Assembly: GCF_003710805.1 (NCBI RefSeq)
Contig: NZ_RHHB01000014.1
Coordinates: forward strand, 1-64,000
Direction of reading: 5' to 3'
Origin: Agromyces tardus
GTDB lineage: Bacteria; Actinomycetota; Actinomycetes; Actinomycetales; Microbacteriaceae
Length of the DNA: 64,000 bases
The notes beneath the pieces were generated by a model that was not told the DNA's origin, made no database searches, and saw only the letters and a program-made list of their open reading frames with translations. The position numbers and the translations under genes are program-made. Shown here one piece after another: positions 54,817 through 63,545 of the stretch. Position 1 is the stretch's first letter; each line of letters begins with the position of its first letter.

Positions 54817-56156
54817 GCTGCGACCGTAGCCGAGCCCTCCGTCACGCGGGCTGGGAGTCCGGTGCGCGCCGCCGACCGCGCGACCGCCCACGTGCCGAGC
54901 CCTGCCGAGAGGAACACCGCCGCGAGGACCGCCCATCCCGCGAGTCCGAGCTCGAGCGCCGTCGAGGTCACGACGAGCGGCGACGCCATCGCGCCGAGCG
55001 AGTACCCCATGGCGAAGACGCCCTGGTAGGTGCCCGCCCGAACCGGGTCGGCGAGCTCGAAGCTGAGCCCCCAGCCGCCCGCCTGCGAGAGCACCTCGGC
55101 GAACGCGTGGGCCGTCGCGGCCGCCACGATCACGACCACCGCGAACCACGCGGGCAGGCCGGAGGCCGCGGCGTACACGAGACACGCCGCCGCCATGAGC
55201 CATGCGGCGATCGCCGACACCCGCCCGGCGCGGCGCACGTCGTGGGTGCCCCGCGAGAGCGGCACCTGGAAGAGCACGACGATCGCGGTGTTGAGGATGA
55301 GCACCACCGCCACGAGCACCTCGGGCGCCGCGGTCTCGTTCGCGATCCAGAGCGGCACGCCCACCTCGCCCACGCCGAACTGCATGCCGAAGACGGCGCT
55401 CAGTGCCGTGAGCAGCAGGTAGCGCGGGTCGCGCCAGGGCGAGTGGGAGCGCAGGGCGCGACGGTGGGCCCGGGCGGATGCCGCGACATCCGTCGACCCG
55501 GTGGCCGTCGTCACGGGCGACCCGAGCGGTGCCGTCGGCGCGTCGACGGAGCGCGGCAGCCGCACGAGCCGGGTGACGCCGAGCAGGTACATGACGCCGG
55601 CGGCGACGATGAGCGCGCGGTACGCCTCGGCGGTGCCGACGACGAGTGCGAGCGCACCGATGCCCGAGCCCACGGCGATCGCGACGTTCGTGACCGTGCG
55701 CAGCACCGCCCGGGCATGCACTCGTCGCTCGCCCGTGAAGCCCCGGGCGATGATGGCACCGCGTGTCGCGTTGGCCGCCTGCTCGAACGCCACGACGATC
55801 ACGGCGATGACGAGTGCGCTCGCGAAGTCCTGCGCGAAGACGTAGGCGATGAGGCCGAGGCCGTCGACCACGCTGAGCGCGACGAGGAGCCGCCTGGCGC
55901 TCAGGCGATCGGCGAGCCAGCCTCCCGCGAGCGACGACACCACGCCCGCGGCACTCGCCGCGGCCAGCACGATCGCGACCTCGTGCGCCTCGAGCCCGAC
56001 GATGAACGTGAAGTAGAGCACGGTGACCGTGAGGAAGATCCCCCGGCCGACGCGGCTGATGAGCGTCGCGATGACGAGGATGCGCAGCACCGGGTCGGCG
56101 ACGGACGCCGCGATGCGGGAGCGGAGGGACGAGGGGGCGGGGGTGTTCGTCGTCAC
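54813..56156 (-). CDS. MFS transporter
   Basis: A 447-residue 12-helix major facilitator protein with the cytoplasmic-loop motif GGWLADRLSARRLL between helices 2 and 3 and a long central loop (about residues 195-240). It is probably a drug or metabolite exporter regulated by the divergent ArsR-type gene, a common arrangement. The GTG at 56156 is preferred: the longer frame to an ATG at 56213 would run through the presumed operator and overlap the ArsR start. GGAGG is unusually close to this GTG. Confidence 0.82.
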   Translation of the reverse strand: MTTNTPAPSSLRSRIAASVADPVLRILVIATLISRVGRGIFLTVTVLYFTFIVGLEAHEVAIVLAAASAAGVVSSLAGGWLADRLSARRLLVALSVVDGLGLIAYVFAQDFASALVIAVIVVAFEQAANATRGAIIARGFTGERRVHARAVLRTVTNVAIAVGSGIGALALVVGTAEAYRALIVAAGVMYLLGVTRLVRLPRSVDAPTAPLGSPVTTATGSTDVAASARAHRRALRSHSPWRDPRYLLLTALSAVFGMQFGVGEVGVPLWIANETAAPEVLVAVVLILNTAIVVLFQVPLSRGTHDVRRAGRVSAIAAWLMAAACLVYAAASGLPAWFAVVVIVAAATAHAFAEVLSQAGGWGLSFELADPVRAGTYQGVFAMGYSLGAMASPLVVTSTALELGLAGWAVLAAVFLSAGLGTWAVARSAARTGLPARVTEGSATVAA

Positions 56157-56194
56157 CCCTCCGTTCTGCCAGAGGCATCCGCGGCGCGAAATTG

Positions 56195-56213
56195 ATGTAG
56201 CGTTTTGCTTCAT
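56195..56213. promoter_or_regulatory. Imperfect palindrome at the MFS/ArsR divergent promoter
   Basis: ATGTAGCGTTTTGCTTCAT: ATG.AGC pairs with GCT.CAT around a five-base centre. ATGTAGCG is also repeated directly as ATGTTGCG (56212-56219). It overlaps the ArsR ATG and lies before the MFS gene, fitting control of both genes. Confidence 0.45.
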
Positions 56214-57174
56214 GTTGCGCTACGTCGTGAACGACCAGGACGTCGCCGCCGTGCGCTTCGGCATCTCGCCGCTCAGCGAGCTCGGCCTCTCGCTCCGGGC
56301 GATCCGCGAGCCGTCGTGGTTCCCGCTGCAGCTGCCCTGGCTCGCCCGCACCGAGCAGGCGCGCGCCGACCTCGACCACGAGGCGCTCATGGCGCTCATC
56401 GACGAGCGGTCGTGGACGCCCGACTTCCTGAACCCGCGGCCCGAGTCGCCGCTCACGCGACTCGACGACGAGCTCGCCGCCCTCGCGGAGACGCCCGCCG
56501 AGGTCTTCCGGCGCGACCTCGAGGGGGTGCACGGATTCGTGCCGCCGGTGTTCGCGGGGTCGAGCCGGGCGGCGCTCCGGCGGATCGTACGGGCGCTCAC
56601 CGAGCTCTGGGACGCGTGCTTCGCGCCGTACTGGCCGCGCATGCGCGCCGTGCTCGAGGCCGACGTCGTCTACCGCGGGCGCCAGATCGCGCAGGGCGGC
56701 CTGCACGCGATGCTCAACGGGCTCTCGGCGACGATCGACTACTCCGACGGCGTCGTCGCCGTGCGGCTGCGCGACCCGCGCGACCGGCTCCAGCGGATCG
56801 ACGGCAACGGACTCACGCTCGTGCCCACCATGTTCACGCGTCGCGCGTCGGCGCCCGTCGGCACGGGCCTCCCGATGATCATGTACCCGGCCCGCGGCCA
56901 GGGCGCCCTCTGGGAGGCGGAGCGCGTCGCCAACCCCGCCGCCGTCGCGGCGATCCTCGGCGAGACCCGCGCGAGCCTGCTCGCCGCCCTCGGCGACCCC
57001 GCGTCGTCGACCGAGCTCGGCGTGCGGTTCGGCGTCACCGCGTCCGCGGTGAACCAGCACCTGCGGGCGCTCCGCGACGCCGGCCTGCTCGTGAGCACCC
57101 GCTACGGGCACAGCGTGCTGTACCTGCGCAGCGAGCTCGGCACGGCGCTGCTCGAGGGGTCGCGGGCGGCCTGA
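56212..57174 (+). CDS. ArsR-type winged-helix regulator with N-terminal DUF5937-like domain
   Basis: A 320-residue protein. Residues 1 to about 235 resemble the DUF5937 region (YVVNDQDVAAVRFGISPLSELGLSLRAI, SWTPDFLNP). The C-terminal winged helix is of ArsR type (SSTELGVRFGVTASAVNQHLRALRDAGLL, YGHSVLYLRSELG). Proteins of this form are usually divergent from an MFS exporter, as here. The ATG lies within the palindrome and lacks a ribosome site, so a leaderless mRNA is likely. Confidence 0.85.
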   Translation: MLRYVVNDQDVAAVRFGISPLSELGLSLRAIREPSWFPLQLPWLARTEQARADLDHEALMALIDERSWTPDFLNPRPESPLTRLDDELAALAETPAEVFRRDLEGVHGFVPPVFAGSSRAALRRIVRALTELWDACFAPYWPRMRAVLEADVVYRGRQIAQGGLHAMLNGLSATIDYSDGVVAVRLRDPRDRLQRIDGNGLTLVPTMFTRRASAPVGTGLPMIMYPARGQGALWEAERVANPAAVAAILGETRASLLAALGDPASSTELGVRFGVTASAVNQHLRALRDAGLLVSTRYGHSVLYLRSELGTALLEGSRAA

Positions 57175-57204
57175 GTCGAGCGGATGCCGCGGCATCCGCT
57201 CGAC
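57175..57204. terminator. Perfect 30-bp palindrome between convergent genes
   Basis: GTCGAGCGGATGCCG plus its exact reverse complement, with no loop, right after the ArsR stop and 30 bases from the convergent quinone reductase stop. It extends the GGATGC core and may terminate both genes. Confidence 0.65.
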
Positions 57205-57234
57205 CGGCTCTGGGCGCGCGACGCGGCGCGGGCG

Positions 57235-58209
57235 CTAAGCCGGGTCGGGGATGACGCGCAGCACGAGCTTGCCGCGCACGTGCCCGTCGGCGAGCAGCTC
57301 GTGCGCCGATGCGCCCTCGGCGAGCGGGAACTCGCGCTCGACGTGCACGCGGATCGCCCCGTCGTCGACGAGCCGGTTGATGACGGAGAGGGTGCGCGCG
57401 TCGGGCGCGACCGAGTAGCCGGTGGCGCGCACCCCGCGGGCGGCGGCCTCCTCGGCCATCGTCGGCCACGAGCCCGTCGGCACGGTCACGATGAGTCCGC
57501 CCGCGCGCAGCACCTCGAGCGAACGCGACCCCGTGTCGTCGGCGACGTTGCCGATGAGGTCGATCACCACGTCCTGCTCGCCCGCGACCCGCTCGAAGCG
57601 CTCGTTCGTGTAGTCGATCACCTCGTGGGCGCCGAGCGAGCGCAGGAACTCGGCATTGCGCGCCGAGCCCGTGACGGTGACGGTCGCGCCGAAGTAGCTC
57701 GCGAACTGCACCGCGAAGTGGCCGACGCCGCCCGCCCCGGCGTGGATGAGCATGCGCTGGCCGTCGTGCGCCCGCGCCACGTCGACGACGGCACCCCAGG
57801 CGGTGAGCGCCGCGCACGGGATGGCCGCGGCCGCCGCGAAGCCGAGGGTCTTGGGCATGGGCGCGACGCTCAGCGACGACACGCTCACGAGCTCGGCATA
57901 GCTGCCCGAGAGGCGGGGCACGCGGCCCATCCCGTACACGCGGTCGCCGACGTGCAGCGGATGCGCGGCGTAGGGCACCTGCTCGACGATGCCGGCGAAG
58001 TCCTGCCCGAGCACCGCCGGGAAGGAGGGGATCGCAGCGGCGACGCCCCGGCCCATGCGCGTCTTGAGGTCGATCGGGTTCACGCCCGCGGCCACGACGC
58101 GCACGAGCACCTCGTCGCTCACGCGCAGCGGCGCGGGCACCTCCGTCATGCGCAGGGCGCTGCCCTCGCCCGTCTGGTCGATCACCAGCGCCCGCATCGT
58201 CTGCGACAT
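57235..58209 (-). CDS. Zinc-independent MDR quinone reductase-like protein
   Basis: A 324-residue medium-chain dehydrogenase/reductase. It has the GVNPIDLKTRMGRG and PAVLGQDFAGIVEQV motifs, the NADPH-binding HAGAGGVGHFAVQFAS fold and DVVIDLIGNVADDTGSRSL. No zinc-ligand set is visible, as in quinone oxidoreductases. It probably reduces quinones or enones with NADPH. ATG follows GGAAGGGC. Confidence 0.87.
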   Translation of the reverse strand: MSQTMRALVIDQTGEGSALRMTEVPAPLRVSDEVLVRVVAAGVNPIDLKTRMGRGVAAAIPSFPAVLGQDFAGIVEQVPYAAHPLHVGDRVYGMGRVPRLSGSYAELVSVSSLSVAPMPKTLGFAAAAAIPCAALTAWGAVVDVARAHDGQRMLIHAGAGGVGHFAVQFASYFGATVTVTGSARNAEFLRSLGAHEVIDYTNERFERVAGEQDVVIDLIGNVADDTGSRSLEVLRAGGLIVTVPTGSWPTMAEEAAARGVRATGYSVAPDARTLSVINRLVDDGAIRVHVEREFPLAEGASAHELLADGHVRGKLVLRVIPDPA

Positions 58210-58307
58210 ACGCTCGCCCTTCCGCCGTGGTCCCCTCATTCTGTTACACGGAGGTAGTCTGCGTTCACGTGCGTCGCACGGGCGCGCCGACCGGTCTGGG
58301 GGAATCG

Positions 58308-59081
58308 ATGCGGGTGTTGTTCGGGATACTGCGGCTGCTCGCGGCAGCGGCGATCATCACGGCCATCGCCGGGCAGTTCGCGGTGAGCTGGTCGATGGTG
58401 CCGGACCGCGCCTTCTTCTTCGTGAACTTCTTCAGCTACTTCACGATCCTCTCGAATGCGCTCTCGGCGCTGCTGATGCTCGTCGGAGCCTGGATCGCCT
58501 TCTCGCGGCCGACCGACCCCTCGTGGTTCAACCTGCTGCGCGCCTGCACCGTCACCTACATGGCCACGACCTTCGTCGTGTACAACATGCTGCTGCGCGA
58601 GATCTCGCTCGACCAGGCCACGACCGTGCCGTGGTCGAACGAGATCCTGCACGTGTGGGCGCCGCTGTACCTCGTCGCCGACTGGGTGCTCGCGCCGGGG
58701 CGCCACCCGATCGCGTGGCGGCGCCTCTGGACGATCGCAGTGTTCCCGATCGCCTGGGTCGTGTACTCGCTCATCCGGGGCGTGCTCGTCGACTGGTACC
58801 CCTATCCGTTCCTCAATCCGGCGCAGGAGGCCGGCTACGGCGGCGTCGCCGTGTACGTCATCGCGATCGCGGCGTTCATCCTGCTCGTCGGCGCCGGCAT
58901 CATCGCGCTGAGCCGCACGCCGTGGCCCCACGAGATCCCCGAACCGACGAGGGCCGGGCGCGCCGCGGCGACGGCGGGTTCACCGTCGCAGCCGGTCGGG
59001 GCCGTCGGGCCGGCCGAGACCGCCGGGCCGGTCGAGACCGCCGGGCCGGTCGGGGCCGTCGGGACGCAGCCCGCCGACTGA
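58308..59081 (+). CDS. Pr6Pr-family membrane protein, copy 2
   Basis: A 257-residue six-helix protein, paralogous to the one at 24061-24810. Both have NFFSYFTILSNALSAL-like, VPWSNEILHVWAPLYLV-like and DWYPYPFLNP-like stretches. Function is unknown. The C-terminal tail has an imperfect repeat of GPAETAGPVETAGPVGAVG type. GGGGGAA precedes the ATG. Confidence 0.8.
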   Translation: MRVLFGILRLLAAAAIITAIAGQFAVSWSMVPDRAFFFVNFFSYFTILSNALSALLMLVGAWIAFSRPTDPSWFNLLRACTVTYMATTFVVYNMLLREISLDQATTVPWSNEILHVWAPLYLVADWVLAPGRHPIAWRRLWTIAVFPIAWVVYSLIRGVLVDWYPYPFLNPAQEAGYGGVAVYVIAIAAFILLVGAGIIALSRTPWPHEIPEPTRAGRAAATAGSPSQPVGAVGPAETAGPVETAGPVGAVGTQPAD

Positions 59082-59090
59082 CGGGCGTCG

Positions 59091-59951
59091 TCACTCCGCG
59101 GCGAGCCACCGCGCGACGCGGTCGCGCAGCAGCGCCGTCTGCGCGGCGAGCCCGTCGTCGCGAGGCGGCACGACCTCGAGCGGCGCGCCGAGGGCGCCCG
59201 CCCAGCGCTCGGCGAGCTCGAGCGGGTGCACCGGGTCACGGCGTGCGCCGACCACGAGCGAGCGGATGCCGCGGGCTCCGAGCCCGGCGAGTTCGGCGTC
59301 GCCGGTGAAGGCGCGGTTGCGCGGGATCTCGACGAGCCGCCTGGCCCGCCGCGCGGCATCCGGCGCACTGAACTGGGTGAGCAGCCCACGGCCGCCCGCG
59401 AGCGACGCGTCGGCCACGCGATGGTAGGGCCCGGTCGCGCGGAAGCGCTCGGCGCCCGCCTCGGGCCCGAGGTCGGCGAGCAGCTGGCCGATCACCGGGA
59501 ACGGCCGCAGGTTGTCGGGCAGCGACGCGTCGTCGAACGCGGGCCGTACGAACACCGCGCGCTCGACGGGCAGCAGCCCACGCAGTGCGATGCGCAGGGC
59601 GATCGCGGCGCCCATCGAGATGCCCAGGATCGTGAGCGCGGCGGTGCCCGGAGCCGCTTCGCCCGTCGGGTCGTCGACCGGTGCGACGGATGCCGCGGAG
59701 CCGCCGCCTCGGCCGGAGAGCGCGTCGCGCACCTCGGCCGCGACCTCCTCGGCGAGGCGGTCGAGCGCGAAGTCCGCCGGTTCGCCGACGATCGTGGAGG
59801 CGCCGTGCGCCCGCACGTCGGGCGCGATCACGCGCACCGCACCCGGGCGGCCCCTCGTCTCCGGGCTGCCGGCCCCCTCGAGCACCGGACCGAACAGCTC
59901 GAGCGGCTGCCTGCGGTCGGAACCGAGGCCGTGCAGGAGCACGAAGGTCAC
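59091..59951 (-). CDS. Alpha/beta-fold hydrolase
   Basis: A 286-residue hydrolase. It has the oxyanion-hole motif LLHGLGSDR, the nucleophile elbow GISMGAAIALRIA (Ser), and a late Asp/His region (GARRDPVHPLELAERW). The substrate is unknown. The GTG start overlaps the stop of the YqaJ nuclease gene (59948-59951), so they are coupled, though no shared function is obvious. Confidence 0.8.
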   Translation of the reverse strand: MTFVLLHGLGSDRRQPLELFGPVLEGAGSPETRGRPGAVRVIAPDVRAHGASTIVGEPADFALDRLAEEVAAEVRDALSGRGGGSAASVAPVDDPTGEAAPGTAALTILGISMGAAIALRIALRGLLPVERAVFVRPAFDDASLPDNLRPFPVIGQLLADLGPEAGAERFRATGPYHRVADASLAGGRGLLTQFSAPDAARRARRLVEIPRNRAFTGDAELAGLGARGIRSLVVGARRDPVHPLELAERWAGALGAPLEVVPPRDDGLAAQTALLRDRVARWLAAE

Positions 59952-60724
59952 GCGAGCGGCCCCGGGCGGTAGAAGGAGCGGTCGGGCGGGAGCTCGGGTT
60001 CGAAGTGCGGGAACTCGTCGTCGACCCCGCCGCGGCCCGTGCCCCAGCCCGCACCCGACCCGGCGCCCGCCTTCGGCCGGATCGCCTCGAGCAGCTGGTT
60101 CGCGTAGCCCACGAGCACCGCGATCTGGTCGTCGTCGCGGTCGACCCACCGGCACTGCGGTTCGGGCGCGACGGGCACGAAGTCGTCGTGCTGCTCCCAC
60201 ACGACGAGCGTGCGCTCGGCGCCGAGCACGTACTGCTGCCACCACACCTGGCGCAGGTAGCCGCGGGGGATGCCGCGCCAGGGCTTCGACGTGGTCTTGA
60301 TCTCGCAGAGCTCGAGCGTCCCGCCCGCGGCGACCCGCAGGCCGTCGGGCGTGGCGAGGTGACGACGGTCGCCCTCGGCGTGGAAGAGCAGCGTCGACGG
60401 GGTGATGCCGTGCTCCCGGTTCGCCCAGGCGGCGATCACGGGCTCGCGCTCGCGTCCGTGGTCGGTGTACCGGCTGCCGCCGAAGCCGCGGCGGGTATGG
60501 CCGTGCACCTTCTCCCACGCGGCGGCGCGGACGGATGCGGCGGACGCGAGCTTCGCGGCATCCGTGGCCGTGATGCCCTGCGCGCGTGCCCGCAGCCACG
60601 CGACCCGATCGCCCGAGTCGGCCACGACCCGGGTCTCGTGGGGGAGCGGCGCCTGTCGGAGCGCCTCCTCGACGCGCGGTGCGACCGATGCGAGGTCGAA
60701 CAGCGCGAAGGGGGTGTCGGTCAC
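59948..60724 (-). CDS. YqaJ-family exonuclease-like protein
   Basis: A 258-residue protein with the YqaJ/lambda-exonuclease-fold pattern: GITATDAAKLASAA, GREREPVIAAW (Glu of the metal site), RRHLATPDGLRV, and ELCEIKTTSKPW with the catalytic ExK. These occur in phage recombinase modules (with RecT or Beta), but no phage gene is visible nearby. It may serve chromosomal DNA repair or be a relic. The GTG start has AAGGGG close upstream. Confidence 0.82.
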   Translation of the reverse strand: MTDTPFALFDLASVAPRVEEALRQAPLPHETRVVADSGDRVAWLRARAQGITATDAAKLASAASVRAAAWEKVHGHTRRGFGGSRYTDHGREREPVIAAWANREHGITPSTLLFHAEGDRRHLATPDGLRVAAGGTLELCEIKTTSKPWRGIPRGYLRQVWWQQYVLGAERTLVVWEQHDDFVPVAPEPQCRWVDRDDDQIAVLVGYANQLLEAIRPKAGAGSGAGWGTGRGGVDDEFPHFEPELPPDRSFYRPGPLA

Positions 60725-60776
60725 CCCCTTACGGTACCCCCGCCCGCCGTCGCGCGCCGGGTGGCGCCCCGCCCGT

Positions 60777-62864
60777 TCAGAACCACTTCGCGAACGACTC
60801 GTACTGCGAGAAACCCGCGTACGCGTCGACCTGGCCGGGAGGCCAGTACCCGTCGCCGAGCCAGCCGTACGAGTACTGGAAATGGCCCATGCCGCCGTGG
60901 AACGGTGCCGGTGCCGCCGGATGGCACATGTAGCCGCAGTAGTCCACGACCGTGGCGCCGAACGTGCGAGCCGACTGGTAGTGGCCGACCGTCTGGTACT
61001 GGCTGCCCGGCAACCCGAGGTCGACGTTGCCCAGGAGTTCGTAGACCGCGAGGTGGTCCTCGTGGAGGTCGGCGTAGCCGATCGAGGAGTCGTTGTAGTA
61101 GCCCGCTCCGATGAGGTCGCCCTCGACCTGCGTCGGGAAGCGATCGGCCAGGCCGCGGGTCGTCTGCACCGCCCAGAGCACCTCGTCGGTCGTCAGCGCC
61201 CCCATGTCGAACGAGACCACCGCCGCGTCGGCGCCGACGGCCAGATCGAAGGTGTCGGCGGTGACGACCGTGCCGGCCTCGTCGCGGGACAGGGGAACCG
61301 GGATCTCCCGGCCGTCGAAGGTCACCGGTCCGCCCGTCAGCTGCTCGTACGGCCCGACATCGCCGATTCCGGCGCCGTGCACGAACACGTTCCAGCTGTC
61401 CATCCGGTGCTTCTTGCAGCGCTCGGAGTACTGCACGCCGGTCGGCTGCGGCTGGGGGAGGTACTCCAGCGACATCCACGGATTGCTGACGGGGAGCCCG
61501 GTGCAGAAGCGGGTCGATTCGCCGGTGGTCAGCACGATCAGCACGTCGTAGCGTCGGGGGTCGAAGTCGCCGGAGACCGACCAGGCGGCGAACTCGTCGT
61601 CGGGATGCGTGATCACGGTGTAGCGCAGCACCCTCCCGGAGGCGGGCAACCACCACGACACCCGGCGTGCCGCGTCGATCGTCACGCGGGGCGGAACGTC
61701 GTGGGCGTCGACCAGGAGCAGCGGGCTGTCGAGCGCGCCGGCGACGGCTCCCGCGGAGAGGCCGTCGGGGAAGTTCAGCCCGGTTGCGAGCACCACGGAC
61801 GCCGTGGTCGCGTCGAAGAAGCGGTCGGCGACGGCCGCGGCCGTGGCGTAGCGGTCGGAGCCCGAGACCCGCACGACCTGCCCGCCGGTGATGGTGCGGA
61901 TGCGGCCGGCGACGCCGTCGCTCACGACGTCGGAGCCGCCGACGACGTACACGACGGGCGGGTGGAGGCGACGCAACTGCGCCTCCGTGGCCGGCGGCAC
62001 CGTGGTCGCCGTCACGAGCAGCGCCGGGGCGTCCTCCCCGGCCGCGGCGGGGCCCGCGCCCAGCGCGTCGGGGAAGTTGAGGCCGGTCGCGACGAACGCC
62101 GCCGGCGCGGTGTCGAAGAAGGCGCCGGCGACTGCGGCCGCGGTCGCGTAGCGATCGGCGCCCGCGACGCGCGACACCGTTGCGGCGGGTACCGCCGCCT
62201 GCACCGTCCGGAGGATTCCGTCGGACACGACGCCCGTGCCGCCCACGATCCAGATTCGCTCGGGATCGAGACGCGCGAGCTCGGCCGCCACCCCCGGGGG
62301 AAGGGAGTTGGGTCGGGTGAGCAGCACGGGACCGCCTCGCGCCCCGGCGACCGCCGACGCGGACAGGCCGTCGGGGAAGTTCTCGCCCGTCGCCAGCCAC
62401 ACTTCGGCGGTGTTCGCGGCGTAGTGCTGCGTCGAGAGGACGACGGCGGTGTCGTAGCGATCGGGCCCGCCGCCCCGCTCCGTCGAGCGGTCCGACACGG
62501 ACGCGGCCGCGGTCAACGCGGCCTCCGTCACGACGTCGGCGCCTCCGGCCGCGATGACCGACCCGACGATCCGGTTGTCGGCGGGCGCTGCCTGCAGTCC
62601 CGCGGCGAGCGAACGGTCGAGCGAGGTGTGCGCGAACCGTTCCTCGAGCACGGCGCTCGGCCTCGCGGGTGGTTCCCGTCGGCGCGGCGGATCGTCCGGA
62701 CGACCGGGCGGCTCGGGATCGCGGGCAGTCGGGGCGGACGTCGGCGCCGACGTCGGGCCCGACGTCGTCGCCCCGGCCGCCGGCGCCGTCGATCCGAGCG
62801 CTGCCAGCACCACCATCAGGCCGACGGCCATCCGCCAGCGCATCATCCTCCGGTGACCGGTCAT
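60777..62864 (-). CDS. Cell-wall-binding repeat protein fused to a PIG-L-type deacetylase
   Basis: A 695-residue exported protein. A signal peptide (to about residue 31) and a Pro/Arg-rich linker precede three cell-wall-binding-2 repeats, each with a DRY motif (residues about 136, 238 and 338), a NFPDGLSA-like segment and an IVGG..VVSDG turn. A PIG-L/LmbE-like domain follows with the metal motif THPDDEFAAWS (residues 419-429) and later DLHEDHLAVYE. It may be a secreted Zn-dependent N-deacetylase anchored to wall polymers. It is encoded downstream of a lipoprotein gene with ATGA overlap (62861-62864). Confidence 0.87.
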   Translation of the reverse strand: MTGHRRMMRWRMAVGLMVVLAALGSTAPAAGATTSGPTSAPTSAPTARDPEPPGRPDDPPRRREPPARPSAVLEERFAHTSLDRSLAAGLQAAPADNRIVGSVIAAGGADVVTEAALTAAASVSDRSTERGGGPDRYDTAVVLSTQHYAANTAEVWLATGENFPDGLSASAVAGARGGPVLLTRPNSLPPGVAAELARLDPERIWIVGGTGVVSDGILRTVQAAVPAATVSRVAGADRYATAAAVAGAFFDTAPAAFVATGLNFPDALGAGPAAAGEDAPALLVTATTVPPATEAQLRRLHPPVVYVVGGSDVVSDGVAGRIRTITGGQVVRVSGSDRYATAAAVADRFFDATTASVVLATGLNFPDGLSAGAVAGALDSPLLLVDAHDVPPRVTIDAARRVSWWLPASGRVLRYTVITHPDDEFAAWSVSGDFDPRRYDVLIVLTTGESTRFCTGLPVSNPWMSLEYLPQPQPTGVQYSERCKKHRMDSWNVFVHGAGIGDVGPYEQLTGGPVTFDGREIPVPLSRDEAGTVVTADTFDLAVGADAAVVSFDMGALTTDEVLWAVQTTRGLADRFPTQVEGDLIGAGYYNDSSIGYADLHEDHLAVYELLGNVDLGLPGSQYQTVGHYQSARTFGATVVDYCGYMCHPAAPAPFHGGMGHFQYSYGWLGDGYWPPGQVDAYAGFSQYESFAKWF

Positions 62865-63415
62865 CGCAGGCTCAGCACGTCCTCGATCAGCTCGCCGTCG
62901 ACGAGGACCACGGCCGCTGTGGCACCGGTCGCGGCCATCGCCGTGCGCTTCAGCTGGGCCTCGATGCGGGGGTTGTCGCACTCGCCCGCGGGTGCGGGAG
63001 CGCCGGTGAGCTGGACCGTCACGGTTCCGCCGTCGACCTCGCCCGAGACGTACGCGAGCGTGCCGCCGGGGATCGCCGAGTAGCGCGGCGGTGTCCCGCC
63101 GAGCTCACGCTCCGGGTCGGCCAGCAGCCGCTCGATGGAGGCGCGCAGCACGTCGTCGGTCACCACGCTGTCGGTCTCGAACGCGACGAGGCTGTCGCCG
63201 CATCCGATCGGCTCGCCGGATGCCCCGTCGTCGCCGAGCACGACGTAGTACAGCGTGAGCGGCGCGGCCCGTGGTGCCGGCGAAGGGGCCGGGCTTCCAG
63301 TCGGCGACGCCGTCGGCGAGGCGCTGGGCTCGTTGCCGGCAGGAGCGCATCCCGTCAGTCCGAGGATCACCAGCATCGCGCCGGCCGCGGCTGCTCGACT
63401 CCATCGCATGCGCAT
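62861..63415 (-). CDS. GerMN-like lipoprotein
   Basis: A 184-residue lipoprotein. A signal with lipobox LTGC (LGLTGCAPAG) and a Ser/Pro-rich linker are followed by a domain like GerMN: LTLYYVVLGDDG, a bipartite SIERLLADPERE segment and TLAYVSGEVDGGTVTVQLTG. GerMN domains occur in spore-germination and cell-surface proteins; the function here is unknown. It precedes and overlaps the wall-binding deacetylase gene, so both act at the envelope. The ATG follows AGGGGG. Confidence 0.75.
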   Translation of the reverse strand: MRMRWSRAAAAGAMLVILGLTGCAPAGNEPSASPTASPTGSPAPSPAPRAAPLTLYYVVLGDDGASGEPIGCGDSLVAFETDSVVTDDVLRASIERLLADPERELGGTPPRYSAIPGGTLAYVSGEVDGGTVTVQLTGAPAPAGECDNPRIEAQLKRTAMAATGATAAVVLVDGELIEDVLSLR

Positions 63416-63545
63416 GCCACACCCCCTGCGTCGGCGCGAGCCTATGCCGGCGCCCCGTCGTCCGGGGGGCCTTCGGTCCTCCGGGTCGGTCGGCGGGTCG
63501 GGCATGATGACGCCGACGGCATCGAGCAGGGGAGCAGGTGGCGGC

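Noticed and set aside
53458-57195. 1245-residue open frame on the minus strand
   Set aside because: Only the first 1359 bases (photolyase) have domain homology; the rest is shadow sequence of the MFS and ArsR genes.
59948-60724. Prophage remnant
   Set aside because: Apart from the YqaJ-like gene there are no phage structural, lysis, integrase or recombinase genes nearby.
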